From Onthophagus taurus (Eukaryota > Arthropoda > Insecta > Coleoptera > Scarabaeidae): 64,000 nt of DNA. This document shows positions 46,301-56,982 of the stretch, piece after piece. The stretch spans positions 9,553,001 to 9,617,000 of the forward strand of contig NC_091972.1 in NCBI RefSeq assembly GCF_036711975.1. Direction: 5' to 3'. The notes under the pieces are model-generated. The model was given only the letters and a program-made list of their open reading frames with translations. It ran no database searches and was not told the DNA's origin. Within the stretch, counting starts at the first letter, position 1. Every line of letters starts with the position of its first letter. The position numbers were made by a program, and so were the translations under genes.

Positions 46301-48443
46301 TGTTATAAAATCAAATTTTTACTTTGTTTCAGGTAATAACTTAACAACACCAAGTCCACTAGCAACAGTAAGGCCAGTAAACGTATCTTCCATTTCATCA
46401 GAACCGCAACAGGTTCAACAGCATCCTCAAGAAGTTCCACCTCCCCAACAACAGCCACAACCACAACCGCCACCACCTCAACAACAACAAACTTTCGGCG
46501 GTCAACTTCAACAACAACAACAAATGCCATCGCAAACCTTCACCCAGCCGCCAACGTTAATGATTCCCAGTCAAAATCAACCTCAAATTCAATCGCTACC
46601 GAGTCCACACCCGCCGCAAAGTCCCAAAACGACGGCAACAAATCTAACGCCGTTTAAAGTAAAACCGACGTCCGCCCTAATGCCTGAAGATAAAAAGACG
46701 GTTAAGCAACCGTTACCGCCCAATTTTAATAAGAAAAAGAGTCGAAAGAGTCCCGCCTCGAGTCCTGATCCGCCCCAAACGAATGAGGCGCCCGTTTTCG
46801 GTATGGAGAATCAAAGTGGTAGGGATGAGGTTCAAAGCCCTGCGTATTCGGATATATCGGACGATGGTGCTCCGGTGATTGAAAATGACGATAAATCGAA
46901 AGGAAACGACAAAAAGGCTGATTCCGGGCAACAAATGCAACATATGCCTTCGTATGTTTACCCATTTTATGGCCAGGCGCCTTATTTGGTTTCATCAGTT
47001 CAAGAAAATAAAAATAAAGAACCCGAAAAACAACAACAAACCATAGAAAAACAACCGATTGAAAAGGATAATCCCAAAAAAGACAACACCAACAACCCAG
47101 AGTATCAACAAAAAGTTCTTCAACAGCATTATTACCCGTATGGTTACATGCCTTCATATCCTTATAACATGGAAACGTCTTATGTTCCATCGATCAATGA
47201 TGATAAAATGAAAGAAGAACGAGGAAAAGATAACCCTAGTCCGATTGACCAACAACAAACCGTTAAACAAAACGCTCCAATACCGAATCCAATTCAAGTT
47301 CCAAATCCTGGAAAAGTTAAAACGGAACCGAATGTTGTTAAAGATAAACATCAAAATGATAATCATCAGATTTTGAAGGAAAGTATTGAAATGAAAAATC
47401 AGATGAGTTATAATGTTTATTCAAGACAACAAGTTCATGCGCAAAGAGAAGATGACGTCAGGCGATTTTACGCTTATCAGGAACAGAGGAGAAAGGAACA
47501 ACAACATCAACATCAGCAACAACAACAAGCCCAACAAGCTCAACAACAGCAGCAGCAACAACAAAATGAGAAGAATCTATCGCAAAATAAGGTAAATTTG
47601 ATTTAACTCTCTTTTTATTTCTTTATCCTTAATTTTTTTCTTTGTTTATTTTAGGTTCCATCACAAAGTCCTAATTTAAAACATAAAGAAAAACAAGATG
47701 ATAAAAAAGAAAAGGATGTAAAACAAGAAGGCGTAAAACCTACTATGGAAACGCAAGGTCCCCCACCGCCCCCAACGTCTCAATATTACATCCATCCCAG
47801 CTACATGCAATCACCACATTATGGACCATTACCGTTCGACCCAAACCACGTGTATCGTGGCATAATGGTTCCAGGTCCATACGGTTCAAATCCCTACCTC
47901 CATCACCCTCAGTTATCGCGTTATGCCCCCGAAGATTTGTCTCGACCGCCACCACCCACGAAAGCTCTCGATATGCTTCAGCATCATGCCCAGTACTATT
48001 CCCCGCACAAAATCCACGAACTTCAAGAACGCGCGATTAAAAGTCCAACGCCGAAAACGTCGGTTGCGAGTAGTAGCCCGTCGGCGAATAATCCCACGGT
48101 TAATTCACAACAAATGAGTGGAGTGCAGCAACAGCAAGTTGTGTCTTCTTCGCAGGCCAGTACGGTTGCTTCAGGTGGTGGTAAACAGGTAACGGGAGAT
48201 GGGAAGGAATCGAGATCACCCCCGCCACAACGACATGTTCATACTCATCATCATACGCATGTGGGGCTCGGGTATCCTATGTATCCAGCACCATATGGAG
48301 GTAAAGAATATTAAAAATGACTTCAAAAAAAAATGACATGATTGTTTCATTGATTCTTATATAATATTTGTTGTTTAGCGGCTGTATTAGCAAGTCAACA
48401 AGCAGCAGCGGTCACAGTGATTAACCCATATCCACCAAAATGA
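31309..48443 (+). CDS. sbb: Scribbler/Brakeless, ZNF608/ZNF609-family co-regulator, seven exons
   Basis: Nuclear transcriptional co-regulator; in Drosophila it acts as a co-repressor in embryo patterning, photoreceptor axon targeting and larval behaviour. Coding exons: 31309-31935, 34392-35267, 41950-42073, 42132-43211, 46333-47591, 47655-48300, 48379-48443. All introns are GT/AG and phases close to 1,558 aa. An in-frame stop at 31237 supports the Met choice. Landmarks: His-rich run (about 74-90), [19 protein letters not shown] (108-126), [20 protein letters not shown] across the start of exon 2, Ser/Asn/Gly/Gln low complexity (about 235-490), the family core across exons 3-4 ([16 protein letters not shown] to HDWAPPRFC), an Ala run, one C2H2 finger (C745, C750, H763, H768), [13 protein letters not shown] in exon 5, a Gln-rich end of exon 5, and C-terminal [20 protein letters not shown]. 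Intron 3 is only 58 nt. Reading on past exon 4 would give a short isoform ending near 43252. Small extra exons in the long introns cannot be excluded. Confidence 0.94.
32000..32013 (+). promoter_or_regulatory. Perfect RFX X-box motif (left terminus)
   Basis: GTAACCATGGCAAC fits the X-box consensus GTNRCC-(AT)-RGYAAC bound by RFX factors, which drive ciliary genes in sensory neurons. It is embedded in the presumed terminal repeat of the Tigger-like element. Function is inference. Confidence 0.45.
34072..34085 (-). promoter_or_regulatory. Perfect RFX X-box motif (right terminus)
   Basis: The reverse complement of the left motif, identical over all 14 positions, 2,072 bp away. It forms the other end of the same presumed transposon. 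Confidence 0.45.
37995..38450 (+). mobile_element. Mariner-like transposase relic
   Basis: Plus-strand [20 protein letters not shown] (first catalytic Asp motif, family FSDEAHF-L-GYVNKQN-R), then [10 protein letters not shown] and, after stops, [11 protein letters not shown] (family HPQRVTVWCGL). Same transposase class as the 18.7-kb element, more decayed. The motif containing the second Asp is not visible. Confidence 0.75.
39780..40640. promoter_or_regulatory. GC- and CpG-rich island inside scribbler intron 2
   Basis: The block contains a run of five GCC units (near 39893-39907), CCGCCGCCGCC near 40034, and purine-rich GAGA-type tracts at 40290-40340. It is much more GC-rich than its surroundings. 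The ORFs across it have no recognisable product. Its position about 0.5 kb upstream of the HTH ORF and 1.3 kb upstream of exon 3 makes an internal promoter or Polycomb/Trithorax-type regulatory element plausible. Confidence 0.4.
41116..41325 (+). CDS. HTH-domain ORF, transposase-derived, possible alternative first exon of scribbler
   Basis: Seventy uninterrupted codons from ATG to AAG|GTGAAC (donor at 41326); without splicing the frame stops at 41346. The sequence [20 protein letters not shown] followed by [20 protein letters not shown] reads as a three-helix HTH of the Tc1/IS630 type. No terminal repeats and no DDE domain were found nearby. The donor leaves phase 0, the phase in which scribbler exon 3 (41950) starts, so splicing to it would append the conserved scribbler core to an HTH. 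It might equally be a lone transposon fragment. No homologue is known to me. Confidence 0.4.
43212..46332 (+). other. Scribbler intron 4, nothing recognised
   Basis: AT-rich intron between exons 4 and 5. No coding, transposon termini or RNA gene recognised. Confidence 0.6.
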
Positions 48444-49590
48444 GACCAAGTCAGAAAGTGCAGTAATAATAGTAGTGATCAGAGCATTCCAATAAACGTG
48501 TAAAAAAGTGCGTTTTAACAAAACATAAAAAGAAAACTTAATCGGGAAGTGATTTTTTTGTAAATAGTGTAAAGACGAAAATAACTGTGTGAAGATTCTA
48601 CGTATAAAATAATAAAAACTTTTAAATATGAAAGAAAATAAACAGTTTTAAGAACATTCTCTAGTTACTTATGCATCATATTTACTCTAAAATAAGAGAA
48701 AAACAATGGATTCAATGGTTATCGTTAAAACTATACATACATAAGAGGTAAAAAAAACTATTAAAATAGGAGTTAAATTGTAGACTGAAGCGAAAAAGAG
48801 AAATAGAAATTAAGGAAGAACAAGAGAATAAAAAAATCTGTACTTTATTACTGTAAATTTACAGAAAGAAGCGAAGAAATGAGGTGAATGAAATATAAAG
48901 CTAAATAAAAAATACAAAATAAAAATGATAATTTAAAATTTAAAAGCAGAAATTTTAACAATATATTGATATACACTCTGTGTATTTTAACTTGTGATTC
49001 GTTTTATTCTCGTGTGTATAAGTTAAAATAAGCATTTTGTATATAATATATATTTTAAGTGTTTATATTATATATACATTACAATATTATATACGTCTCT
49101 ATATATGTGCTTGTCCACATATTTTTTAATACGTCAATTTTGTTCTCTCTCCCATTGTTTCTTGGAGTTTAGTTTCTTCTTTGGTATATTTCTTATTTTT
49201 CCTAGCGATTTTTTTATTTTATTTTTTTTAAGTCGTGTTTTATTCGGATACGTCCCAGTTTTAGTGGGATATGATGTATTAAAGATTAAAGTAAACAAAA
49301 AAAAAGAAAGAAATAATAGAAAAAAAATTATCGAAAACAAATACGGTTCTTATTTTTTACTTGGAAATCTCCGTGATCTGTACATTTTGTACCCGCGACA
49401 ACTTCTAATATTTTTCGTCATTATTATTATTATTATTGTCGTCATCTCGTTATTATTATTACATAATTATTACTGTTAGTTCAATTTTTTACGCATAAGA
49501 AGGAAAAATTATAAAAAAAAAATAAATACAAAGTGTACAGGTTGCTGCTTTAATGTAAAATTGCTTAATAAAAAATAATTATATTGAAAA
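48444..49590 (+). other. Scribbler 3' UTR
   Basis: AT-rich sequence after the stop with several AATAAA-type signals (for example near 48635, 48905, 49520 and 49568) and long runs of T and ATT. The last cluster near 49520-49570 is the likely main cleavage region, giving a 3' UTR of about 1.1 kb. The ORF at 49105-49479 is low-complexity and not convincing. Confidence 0.5.
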
Positions 49591-49689
49591 ACAATTAAGA
49601 ATTTTCTTCTAAACCTTATTTGGGAAATTTTATTTGCCAGCGAATAAACTTCGAAGTAGCTCAATTATGAAATCAGTTTTGAAATAAAT

Positions 49690-49990
49690 CGGCAGTACCT
49701 AGTAAAGACGCCCATTAGAACTTGAATGCTGCTACAAGCAAGTCCTAAAGTATTCCCGGATTTGTTAGTGGTGATGTTAATAAACAACTTAGCGCGTGTC
49801 ATTCCAGGAAAACTGGTCCACAGTAGGCAGTCTTTAGCGCTACCCTCTCGTGCTAGCTCATCTGCCGCTTCATTGCTAGCAACCCCAGAGTGACCTGGAA
49901 CCCAGATCAGAGATACTCTGTTATCACAACTCAGTGTTTTTAAAGTTCTTTTACACTCATTAACCAGAAATCTGATGGTATTGATAGCAC
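49690..49990 (-). mobile_element. LINE RNase H domain relic
   Basis: Minus-strand DNRVSLIWVPGHSGVASNEA followed by ADELAREGSAKDCL matches the C-terminal part of the RNase H domain (V-L-WVPGH-G--GNE-AD-LA-EG) of jockey/I/R1-type LINEs. About 60 codons of it stay in one frame, so this is one of the better-preserved relics. Confidence 0.85.
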
Positions 49991-50354
49991 AATATCAGTA
50001 TCTCCATTGGTAGGACATATCAGAGCAGCTTTCAGCATATTGCTTAAACCTGTAACTGATAGTTTTAACCACTTTCTTATTAAGTTACAATTAAAACTGT
50101 TTGAAATTGAATTTTAAGATCTATTTATTTTGGGACACCCCTATATACTGATTTCAAACATTTTCATTTTAATTTTTTTATTAATAAATTATTAAACTTA
50201 ATTATTATATTTATTTATTAAATTTATTACACGGTCTTATTGAATATATATTTATTAAAATTAAACTTCTTTATCTTGTAAACTGACAGATTTACAATTA
50301 ATAGTTATCATCGTTTTATATATTATATAGAAATGTATGAATGAAATTAAAAAC

Positions 50355-51015
50355 ATTTTTCATTTGCAAACTTTTTATTGATAAACACGTTTCGTTATTG
50401 CGTATTTAATTAAATCGTCTATTCAAAAATTGTTAATTAAATACACGGAATTATTAAATTGAAATTAATGTTTACGTCAAATCGTTGAAATCTTCAATTT
50501 ATATACCATGGAAATTAATTAAAAACATTTTTCATTTTCAAACTTGATTATTAACAAGCACATTTTGTTATTAGCGGTTATTACTCGTCCAATTATATTG
50601 TATACTCCATTATTGTAAACTAAATACACAAAATTATTAAATTTTAATTAATATATTTACGTCAAAAAGATAACATTGTATATGGAAATTAAGAATGCAA
50701 TTTAAAAGATTTTTCCATTTCAAACTTTTTGTTTATAAACATGTTTTGTTATTGCGCATTAAGTTACATTGTATATTCAAAAATTGCAAATTAAATACTC
50801 GGAATTATTAAATTTTAATCGATCTGGTTATGTCAAAAATTACATTTTCGATTGATATAAAATGGAAATTTTAAAAGGAAAGTGTTTGGTTTTTAAACTT
50901 TTTATTAACAAATATATTTTCTTGTTATACATTCAATTAAATCATATATTTAAAAAAATCAAATTAATTAAGCGAATTTATTTAATATTACTTTCTCCAA
51001 CTTATGTCAAAATTT
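50355..51015. repeat. Tandem array, about four 175-bp AT-rich units
   Basis: Units start near 50357, 50528, 50710 and 50890. Each has, in order, TTTTTCATTT-CAAACTTTTT, ATTAACAA-CA-GTTTTGTTAT, a [24 protein letters not shown] block with GGAATTATTAAATTTTAAT, TTACGTCAAAA and ATGGAAATTAA. Divergence is substantial and increases in the last unit. Satellite-like, between the scribbler 3' end and the receptor gene. Confidence 0.75.
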
Positions 51016-51251
51016 TGACAGTTTGAAGTTATGCTTGGTGAAGGAAAGAAGAAAATGTTGTAAGATAGTATGTTTTACAAATAATTTCTATAATAAGCTT
51101 TAGTTATAATTATTTTGTCAATTTGTGCCAATTAAATTTGGAAATAATGATAACAATGTTTGAAAAAATTAAATTTGTCAAAAATTGACATAATTCTTAA
51201 TATAAACATAACCTCAATATTCATAACACCTAAAAAACTCAATGAAATGAA

Positions 51252-53634
51252 TTAAAGAAGAAATAATATAATTAATAACAAATAAGTAAATGAAATTAAA
51301 ACGACACATAAACGATCGACGAATTTTGCAAAAAGGTTGCAATCTTTTTCAACGTTTCTTTGAACGTTATCCACAATATTTTCTCCATCTTCTTCTCGTT
51401 TAATTTTTGCAATATTCTATAAAATATACAATTTTTATTACACCTTCAAAAATAGTAAATATAAAGAAAATTACCTTCATTGTAAAATCCAAAACTAAAA
51501 CCATATGTCCTAATCGACTTTCTAAAGCTTTACTGATATAGTCATTAGCCCAATTGGGACTTGTTTCTGGGCTTTTTGTTATATTGCGTAAAATTACGGT
51601 TATCATTAACACGAAAAAGACGATTACCAATGAATCTCGCCCGAATAAAACTAAAATAAAAATTATTTAAACGCTTTTTTGTTATGGCTTAAAACTATAT
51701 AAATACTTATTTTAGGAACATTATCTCCAAAACTTGGCACATTCCATGAAATGTAATGCAAATAAATTATGTGTGATATTATGTCGCAAACGATCAAAGT
51801 TATTCTTTCGCTTTCTTTAGCCTCTAAAGTTAATATTAATAACGTCATTAAAATTAATCCTAAAGCTGGTATAACAGCGGTTGCTTCAAAAAACTCGCCC
51901 CTCCTTTCAATAACAAACGTGTAAATTAACGATGGAAACGTTGAATTTGGACAACACGAATCTTCCCCCGAGTTTCGCGTATAAGTAACATTTATGAGTT
52001 TCCATTCGGGATTTTGTGTTAATTCTTCCATGTTAATTGGATCGTTGAAAAATTGCAAATCAACTTCTTCTCCTGAATACATCCACGATCCTATTACGAA
52101 CGAACACGTTTGACGATCGTATGGATAATATTTTAAATCGGCTGTGCATAAAGTATCGTATTTTCCAGGACTAACACATGCTACTTTTCCATTGTACACC
52201 ACGTAACAATTAACATTGCTTATTATTTCATGATTTCCATCTTGTTCATATCTAAAATATATTAATTAAAATATTAATAATTAAAAAGTTTTATACAATC
52301 AAACCTCGTTTAACGAATTAATACGAATTAATATACCCGAAACTTTCTAGTTCTAGGTCTAGTGTTAGTTCTAGTTTTACAATAGCACTATCACTGGAAC
52401 TAACACAAGACCTAGAACTAGAATGATTCGGGTTTAGTCGTCTTGAGAGACGTGTGGCTAAACCCGAATGTTTCTAGTTCTCGGTCTAGTGTTAGTTCTA
52501 GTATTGCACTGACACTAGTACTAGAACTAACACAAGACCTAGAACTAGAATCATTCGAGTTTAGCCGTCTTGAGAGACGTGCGGCTAAACCCGAATGTTT
52601 CTAGTTCTCGATCTAGTGTTAGTTCTAGTATTGGACTAGCACTATCGCCAGAACTAGCACAAGACCTAGAACTATAATCATTCAGGTTTAGCCGTCTTGA
52701 GAGACGTGTGGCTAAACCCGAAAGTTTCTAGTTCTCGGTCTAGTGTTAGTTCTAGTATTGCACTAGCACTATCACTAGAACTAACACAAGAACTAGAATC
52801 ATTCGGGTTGGGTTGGGTTTCTAGGGTTTTCTAGAATGTTTCTAGTTCTTGGTCTGTATTAGTTTTAGTGCAATAAAATATATAACAATTTAGCGTTGAA
52901 TTATACATATTTTATACGTCCTATAGACAAATCAGGGAATACCCTGACTTGAATTCTATCTATGAATCCTAACATTTATATTCCATTCTAACGAGGTTCG
53001 TATTTATATCGAGGTTATACTGTATTTAACAAAATTAAATTTTTTTTTGAACCTATTATAATGTGATATGTCCGGTATCCAAAGAGATTCAACTGGAAAA
53101 GTAGTTGATTTGATTCCATCATAGTCCTCTGGATCCCATTGTAAATGATCATCAGCCCAAAACTAATTATAAAAATCAATTTTAACTCTTAAACTAATTA
53201 AGGACTAATACTTACAAATGTTGCCCATGCGTTAAGAGAGAGATAATGTGAATGCATATCCTTAAAAAATAATATTGTTAAATAATTAATATTATTGAAA
53301 ATATTGAAACTATTCGTACAAAGCTGAAACTTTTTAAAATCATTTTAACACTAATCACCGTAGCCACAGTGTGATTTAATTTCGGTCTAATTTCTAAATC
53401 GTAATCGCATAAAACGTCGTCTTTTAATCTGGAGTGTGCTTGTTTTGACGATTTCATACACCATTCGCTACTCACCATCACTAAAAAACATAATTTTATT
53501 TCTTATAATTCTTTATTACCTTAACTATAAAAGTAGTAGTATTTGAAACTTAATTTACCTTTTAGATAATTTGAAAATATTGATATAACAACGATTGTAA
53601 TCGTTATGAAAATACAAATTTTTGTCATAAACAT
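51252..53634 (-). CDS. Divergent nicotinic acetylcholine receptor subunit, seven exons
   Basis: Cys-loop ligand-gated channel subunit, membrane. Exons on the minus strand: 53634-53559, 53480-53320, 53260-53216, 53162-53053, 52251-51707, 51650-51475, 51416-51252; phases close to 425 aa. Order: signal peptide (1-25), ligand-binding domain with [20 protein letters not shown], Cys loop C166-C180 ([15 protein letters not shown]), vicinal C230-C231, then M1 (about 252-273), M2 (about 279-300), M3, a short cytoplasmic loop (about 60 residues with [19 protein letters not shown]) and M4 ([20 protein letters not shown]). Length and short loop match the divergent insect subunits (Drosophila beta3, beetle alpha9-11 groups). 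The vicinal Cys pair makes it alpha-type by definition, yet loop C lacks the usual tyrosines and M2 is highly unusual. Intron 4 holds a pogo-like insertion. Confidence 0.93.
52296..53022. mobile_element. Pogo-like non-autonomous element in receptor intron 4
   Basis: Left end CAATCAAACCTCG, right end reversed CAGTATAACCTCGATATAAA, each flanked by TA (52294-52295 and 53023-53024), as in pogo/Tigger elements. The 727-bp interior has no ORF and consists mainly of the CTAGTTCTAG minisatellite. Splice sites of the host intron are intact on both sides. Confidence 0.8.
52340..52860. repeat. Palindromic minisatellite of about 128-bp units
   Basis: Four units, each with CCCGAATGTTTCTAGTTCTC, GGTCTAGTGTTAGTTCTAG, a short AT-rich spacer, AGAACTAACACAAGACCTAG and AATCATTCGGGTTTA, joined by the palindrome TAGCCGTCTTGAGAGACG-GCGGCTA. 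Each unit is itself an inverted repeat, so every arm could form a hairpin. Adjacent units are very similar, indicating recent amplification or conversion. Confidence 0.85.
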
Positions 53635-53639
53635 GATTT

Positions 53640-55190
53640 GAATGTCGATTCACTTCTCAAACTGCGCTTATTTTTTGTGGTTCTGATGTTTCTGGTATCG
53701 ACTTTTCCGGTAATATGATATTTTGAAACGCCCAGTATTTTTTTGCATTTTTATCAGTTGATAAATTCGAAATGTCTGTGTGTATTGATTCTATTCAATC
53801 AACAAGATATATAGAAATATTGTTAAATTAAAATAGAGGACGTAACATATATTAGTTTTAAACAGGTTAATCAATAAGAAATACAAATTTGTTCATATGA
53901 AGTGTTCATATAAATGTTTGCAAACTTCTTAAATGTTTATTAATCTCGAAAAAATCAGGATTTAAAAAAAAACTTCAAACTTTATTTCTCTAGCATTACT
54001 TTTTACTTTTTGATTTCAACTATTGAGATTACAGTAGTTAAGATACACAATACATTTGGCTTTCTTTTTTTTTGCGCATGCGAACAACGAATTAACGAAG
54101 TCGAGGAGTAAAAATATATAAGTTATAAATAAGTTAAAAATCGAATTGTATTTTTTTTTTATTATCTTTTTCACATTTTTTTTCTTTCATTTTCGCGTTT
54201 TTATTTTTTTCCTTTTCAAAGACGTGACATAACGATTAAAGACGATTATAAAGTATCCAACAATAATTAAAAATTTCCCTTAACATACACCGTGTACGTT
54301 GAGAATGTAAAAAAAAGAAAACATTTAATTTGAAAATAAATCAATAATTTATACAAAAAAAGTATTTACATAAATATTAAAAAAAAAATTTTAACAATAA
54401 AAATGTACTAACAATTAGGTTTTATAAAGATTTTTTTGTTTTATAATTTTGCGATTAATGAATAGTGAATTTTTTTGATCATTTTTCGTTCGTTTATATT
54501 CATTAGAATGAATATATGAAGAAGAAGCATCTAAGGATTTTAATTATAGTTTTTTTTTTATGATAATAATAATAATACACATTATTAAATTCCTATAAAT
54601 AAGTACATAGTCAGTCTTTTCTATTCCGTACAAGAAGCACTAATAACAACCAACAGTTATACTAGAAATAAAATCGCTATTCGATATTAATATAGTACAT
54701 TTATAATAGATTATTACATTTACCTAGTTAAGTTTTTTTAAAGTTCTATTAACTTATTTTCGTTTCTTTTCTCAATTTATAAACGCAATTAAACCTTTTT
54801 CAACAATAATAATCGCGTTAATCTTGGTGAAAAGTGATTCATTCTTAAAACAGGTTTTTCTTCTGTAGACTTTTTAGACAAAATCTTTGGTTTATTCGAA
54901 ATACAATTTTCTAGAAATCCTTTATTTAGGGACTTTTTTGCACATCCATTCGTATTAATTGTTAAAATAGATGGACTTCATTTGTCTAAAACAAAAAAAA
55001 ACAAATTAAATATAATTAAAATTAAAACTACTCAGTTTATAATGAATTTACCACACTCTTTACTTTTAACCCTTTAATGCACAATTTTTTTAAATTCTCT
55101 GAAAAAAAAGTCTTATACTAGTTTAGGTGGAATAAGGTGGTTCTTACTACAATCAGGCTAGTTATAACGATGTTAGTAATGATAATTTGT
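53640..55190. other. AT-rich intergenic, nothing recognised
   Basis: Upstream of the receptor gene. Homopolymer-rich, very AT-rich sequence at 54050-54560; no coding or clear promoter motif recognised. Confidence 0.5.
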
Positions 55191-55219
55191 TGGAACGTTG
55201 TTTTACACAGAACCACAAT

Positions 55220-55325
55220 GAAACTATCAATCATAACTGCTTTGGAAGAATACCCAGAAAAACTACATGGAGCAAGATTCTTCATAAAGCTGGATGCCAA
55301 TTTAGGATATAGGATAAATCTGTAG
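55220..55325 (+). mobile_element. LTR-retrotransposon reverse-transcriptase relic
   Basis: The frame contains TALEEYPEKLHGARFFIKLD followed by ANLGY, resembling the gypsy-type RT segment E-LEKL-GA-YFS-LDL--GY. Only about 30 codons are recognisable. Confidence 0.45.
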
Positions 55326-55659
55326 ATAAATCGAGTACCGAGTTATGCAGATTTTACTTATATGGAAGATATAAGGTTTTGTACATGACAGTATTTTATT
55401 AATAGCACCCGAGTATTATTCTTTGTCGCAGTCTGGATGTTTGTGGTAAATTTCTCCGCTTCCAAATCGACCTGGTGTTTGGTTTTTAATGGTACGTGTA
55501 CCACACTTTATTGAAAAAATTCTCTAGCTAGAGTGATGAATCTATATTTACTCAAATGGATTCCTAAATACTCGTAACCTGCACGAATGAAGAGATGAAA
55601 ACCAAAAAATTACTCGAATTACTCGATTATGGACCACCAGTTAGAAATTTCCTAAATAA

Positions 55660-55830
55660 AATGGCTTTTTAAGTCCTAGGATTTAAATCCATTGGATTTA
55701 TTTCTTGGATCTTCTTGAAAGAACAAGTTTACCGCGACCTTGAAAATATCATAGAATTCAAGTTGAGTTCGTGTGTCCATGATATATTGGGAAAATGTTT
55801 GTCTAAAAGTAGGTCACATGTTTAAAAACC
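55660..55830 (+). mobile_element. Mariner-like transposase C-terminal relic
   Basis: Plus-strand pieces LNPLDLFLGS-like (around 55690), LKEQVYRDLENIIEFKLSSC and VHDILGKCLSK match the end of mariner-like transposases (DLNPID-F-W--LK--VY----------L---I--A---I). No terminal repeats found. Confidence 0.55.
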
Positions 55831-56086
55831 GTTTGCAATAATAGAGAATTTTTTCATGTTATAACAATTATAACAACTGTTCCCATAAGACTGTGCCAAA
55901 TTTAAATGAAATTCGTGAGTGATATTTTAAAAAATGCACAGTGATCTAAAATAGTTTCTTTTCTGATACATTTTGATTATATGGAGATTAGTAGACGCAA
56001 ACACTTTAATAGTAATAATTTTTATGCCTTAAACAAGGAGATGGAGCAAAGAAATTATAATTACTTTTTGTAGAAAAGCACTTATA

Positions 56087-56802
56087 CAGGGTGTTTCATA
56101 ATATATGCGCAGGACTTCAGGATATGATAGCTTGTCCAAAATTTTGAAAAAAGGTGTTTAAGGTGTTGAAATTTAATAGAAAAAATTCGTTTTTTGCGAA
56201 TAAAATCGTTTGTGTAAGAATTTAAAATTTATTTTAAATACGTAGGCTTTAAATTTTATAACAAAAGCTACCTCCTGTCAAAATAACAATTACTTTGTAC
56301 CTACAAAAAGTAAACTATTACAAAATTAAAAATGAATTACAGAAACGCTGAAATGTGCGAAATGCATTACCTTTACGGAATGGCGTGCGGTAATTCGGCA
56401 GAAGCAAGGCGGTTGTATCAAGAAATACATCCTGATCACCCAATACCACACCATAACTTATTTCTAGGCATTCACCAACGATTATGGGAAAATGGAAGTT
56501 TTAAAAGGAATACTGCTGATAATGGGCGACCTATGGAAGTTGCAAATCCCCAAGTAGAAGAGGCTGTCCTCAACGAAATTGATGAAAATCCGACCACAAG
56601 TATCAGAAAAATTGCTCACATCTTAAACCTATCTTACTCGACGGTTTGGAAAATTTTGAAAAGGCAACTTTTGTATCCGGTTCCGGAGATATTAGCTCGA
56701 AAATGGTGCATTTTAGAGGGTAAGTTTATAGAAACTTTATTTCAAATTTTTGGACAAGCTATCACATCCTGAAGTCCTGCGCATATATTATGAAACACCC
56801 TA
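56087..56802 (+). mobile_element. 716-bp TIR transposon encoding an HTH-only protein
   Basis: Ends are inverted repeats of about 65 bp (left CAGGGTGTTTCATAATATAT then GCGCAGGACTTCAGGAT; right the reverse with few mismatches), flanked by TATA on both sides (56083-56086 and 56803-56806). Inside is one ORF (56332-56772). The short spacing between ORF and termini shows that the catalytic part of the transposase was lost by internal deletion. The terminal few bases resemble the 59.7-kb element. Confidence 0.88.
56332..56772 (+). CDS. Transposon HTH protein (DUF4817-like), lacks DDE domain
   Basis: A 146-aa ORF. The N-terminal part (MHYLYGMACGNSAEARRLYQ, then PDHPIPHHNLFLGIHQRLWE) is the HTH region of insect Tc1/mariner-related transposases often labelled DUF4817. 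Residues about 65-105 (EEAVLNEIDENPTTSIRKIA, then HILNLSYSTVWKILKRQ) form a second HTH. About 35 residues later the frame runs into the right terminal repeat. No catalytic Asp motifs remain. It is intact enough to encode a stand-alone DNA-binding protein; whether it is expressed is unknown. Confidence 0.75.
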   Translation: MNYRNAEMCEMHYLYGMACGNSAEARRLYQEIHPDHPIPHHNLFLGIHQRLWENGSFKRNTADNGRPMEVANPQVEEAVLNEIDENPTTSIRKIAHILNLSYSTVWKILKRQLLYPVPEILARKWCILEGKFIETLFQIFGQAITS

Positions 56803-56982
56803 TATAATCACCGTTGCACGTCTTGCAGATACACTAAGCGTAACATGCTGATTCTTGTAGCAAAAATGAACCTTATTGCAATCAAGAATAAGGAACATAC
56901 AGTTCTACAAGTGAAACAGTGTTCTGCTCCATTATGCAGTAAAGGGTTAATAAGTTTTTATCGTCTCTACAACCTATTTGTG

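Noticed and set aside
49105..49479. 124-codon plus-strand ORF in the scribbler 3' UTR
   Set aside because: Low-complexity Phe/Ile/Lys-rich translation of T- and A-rich UTR.
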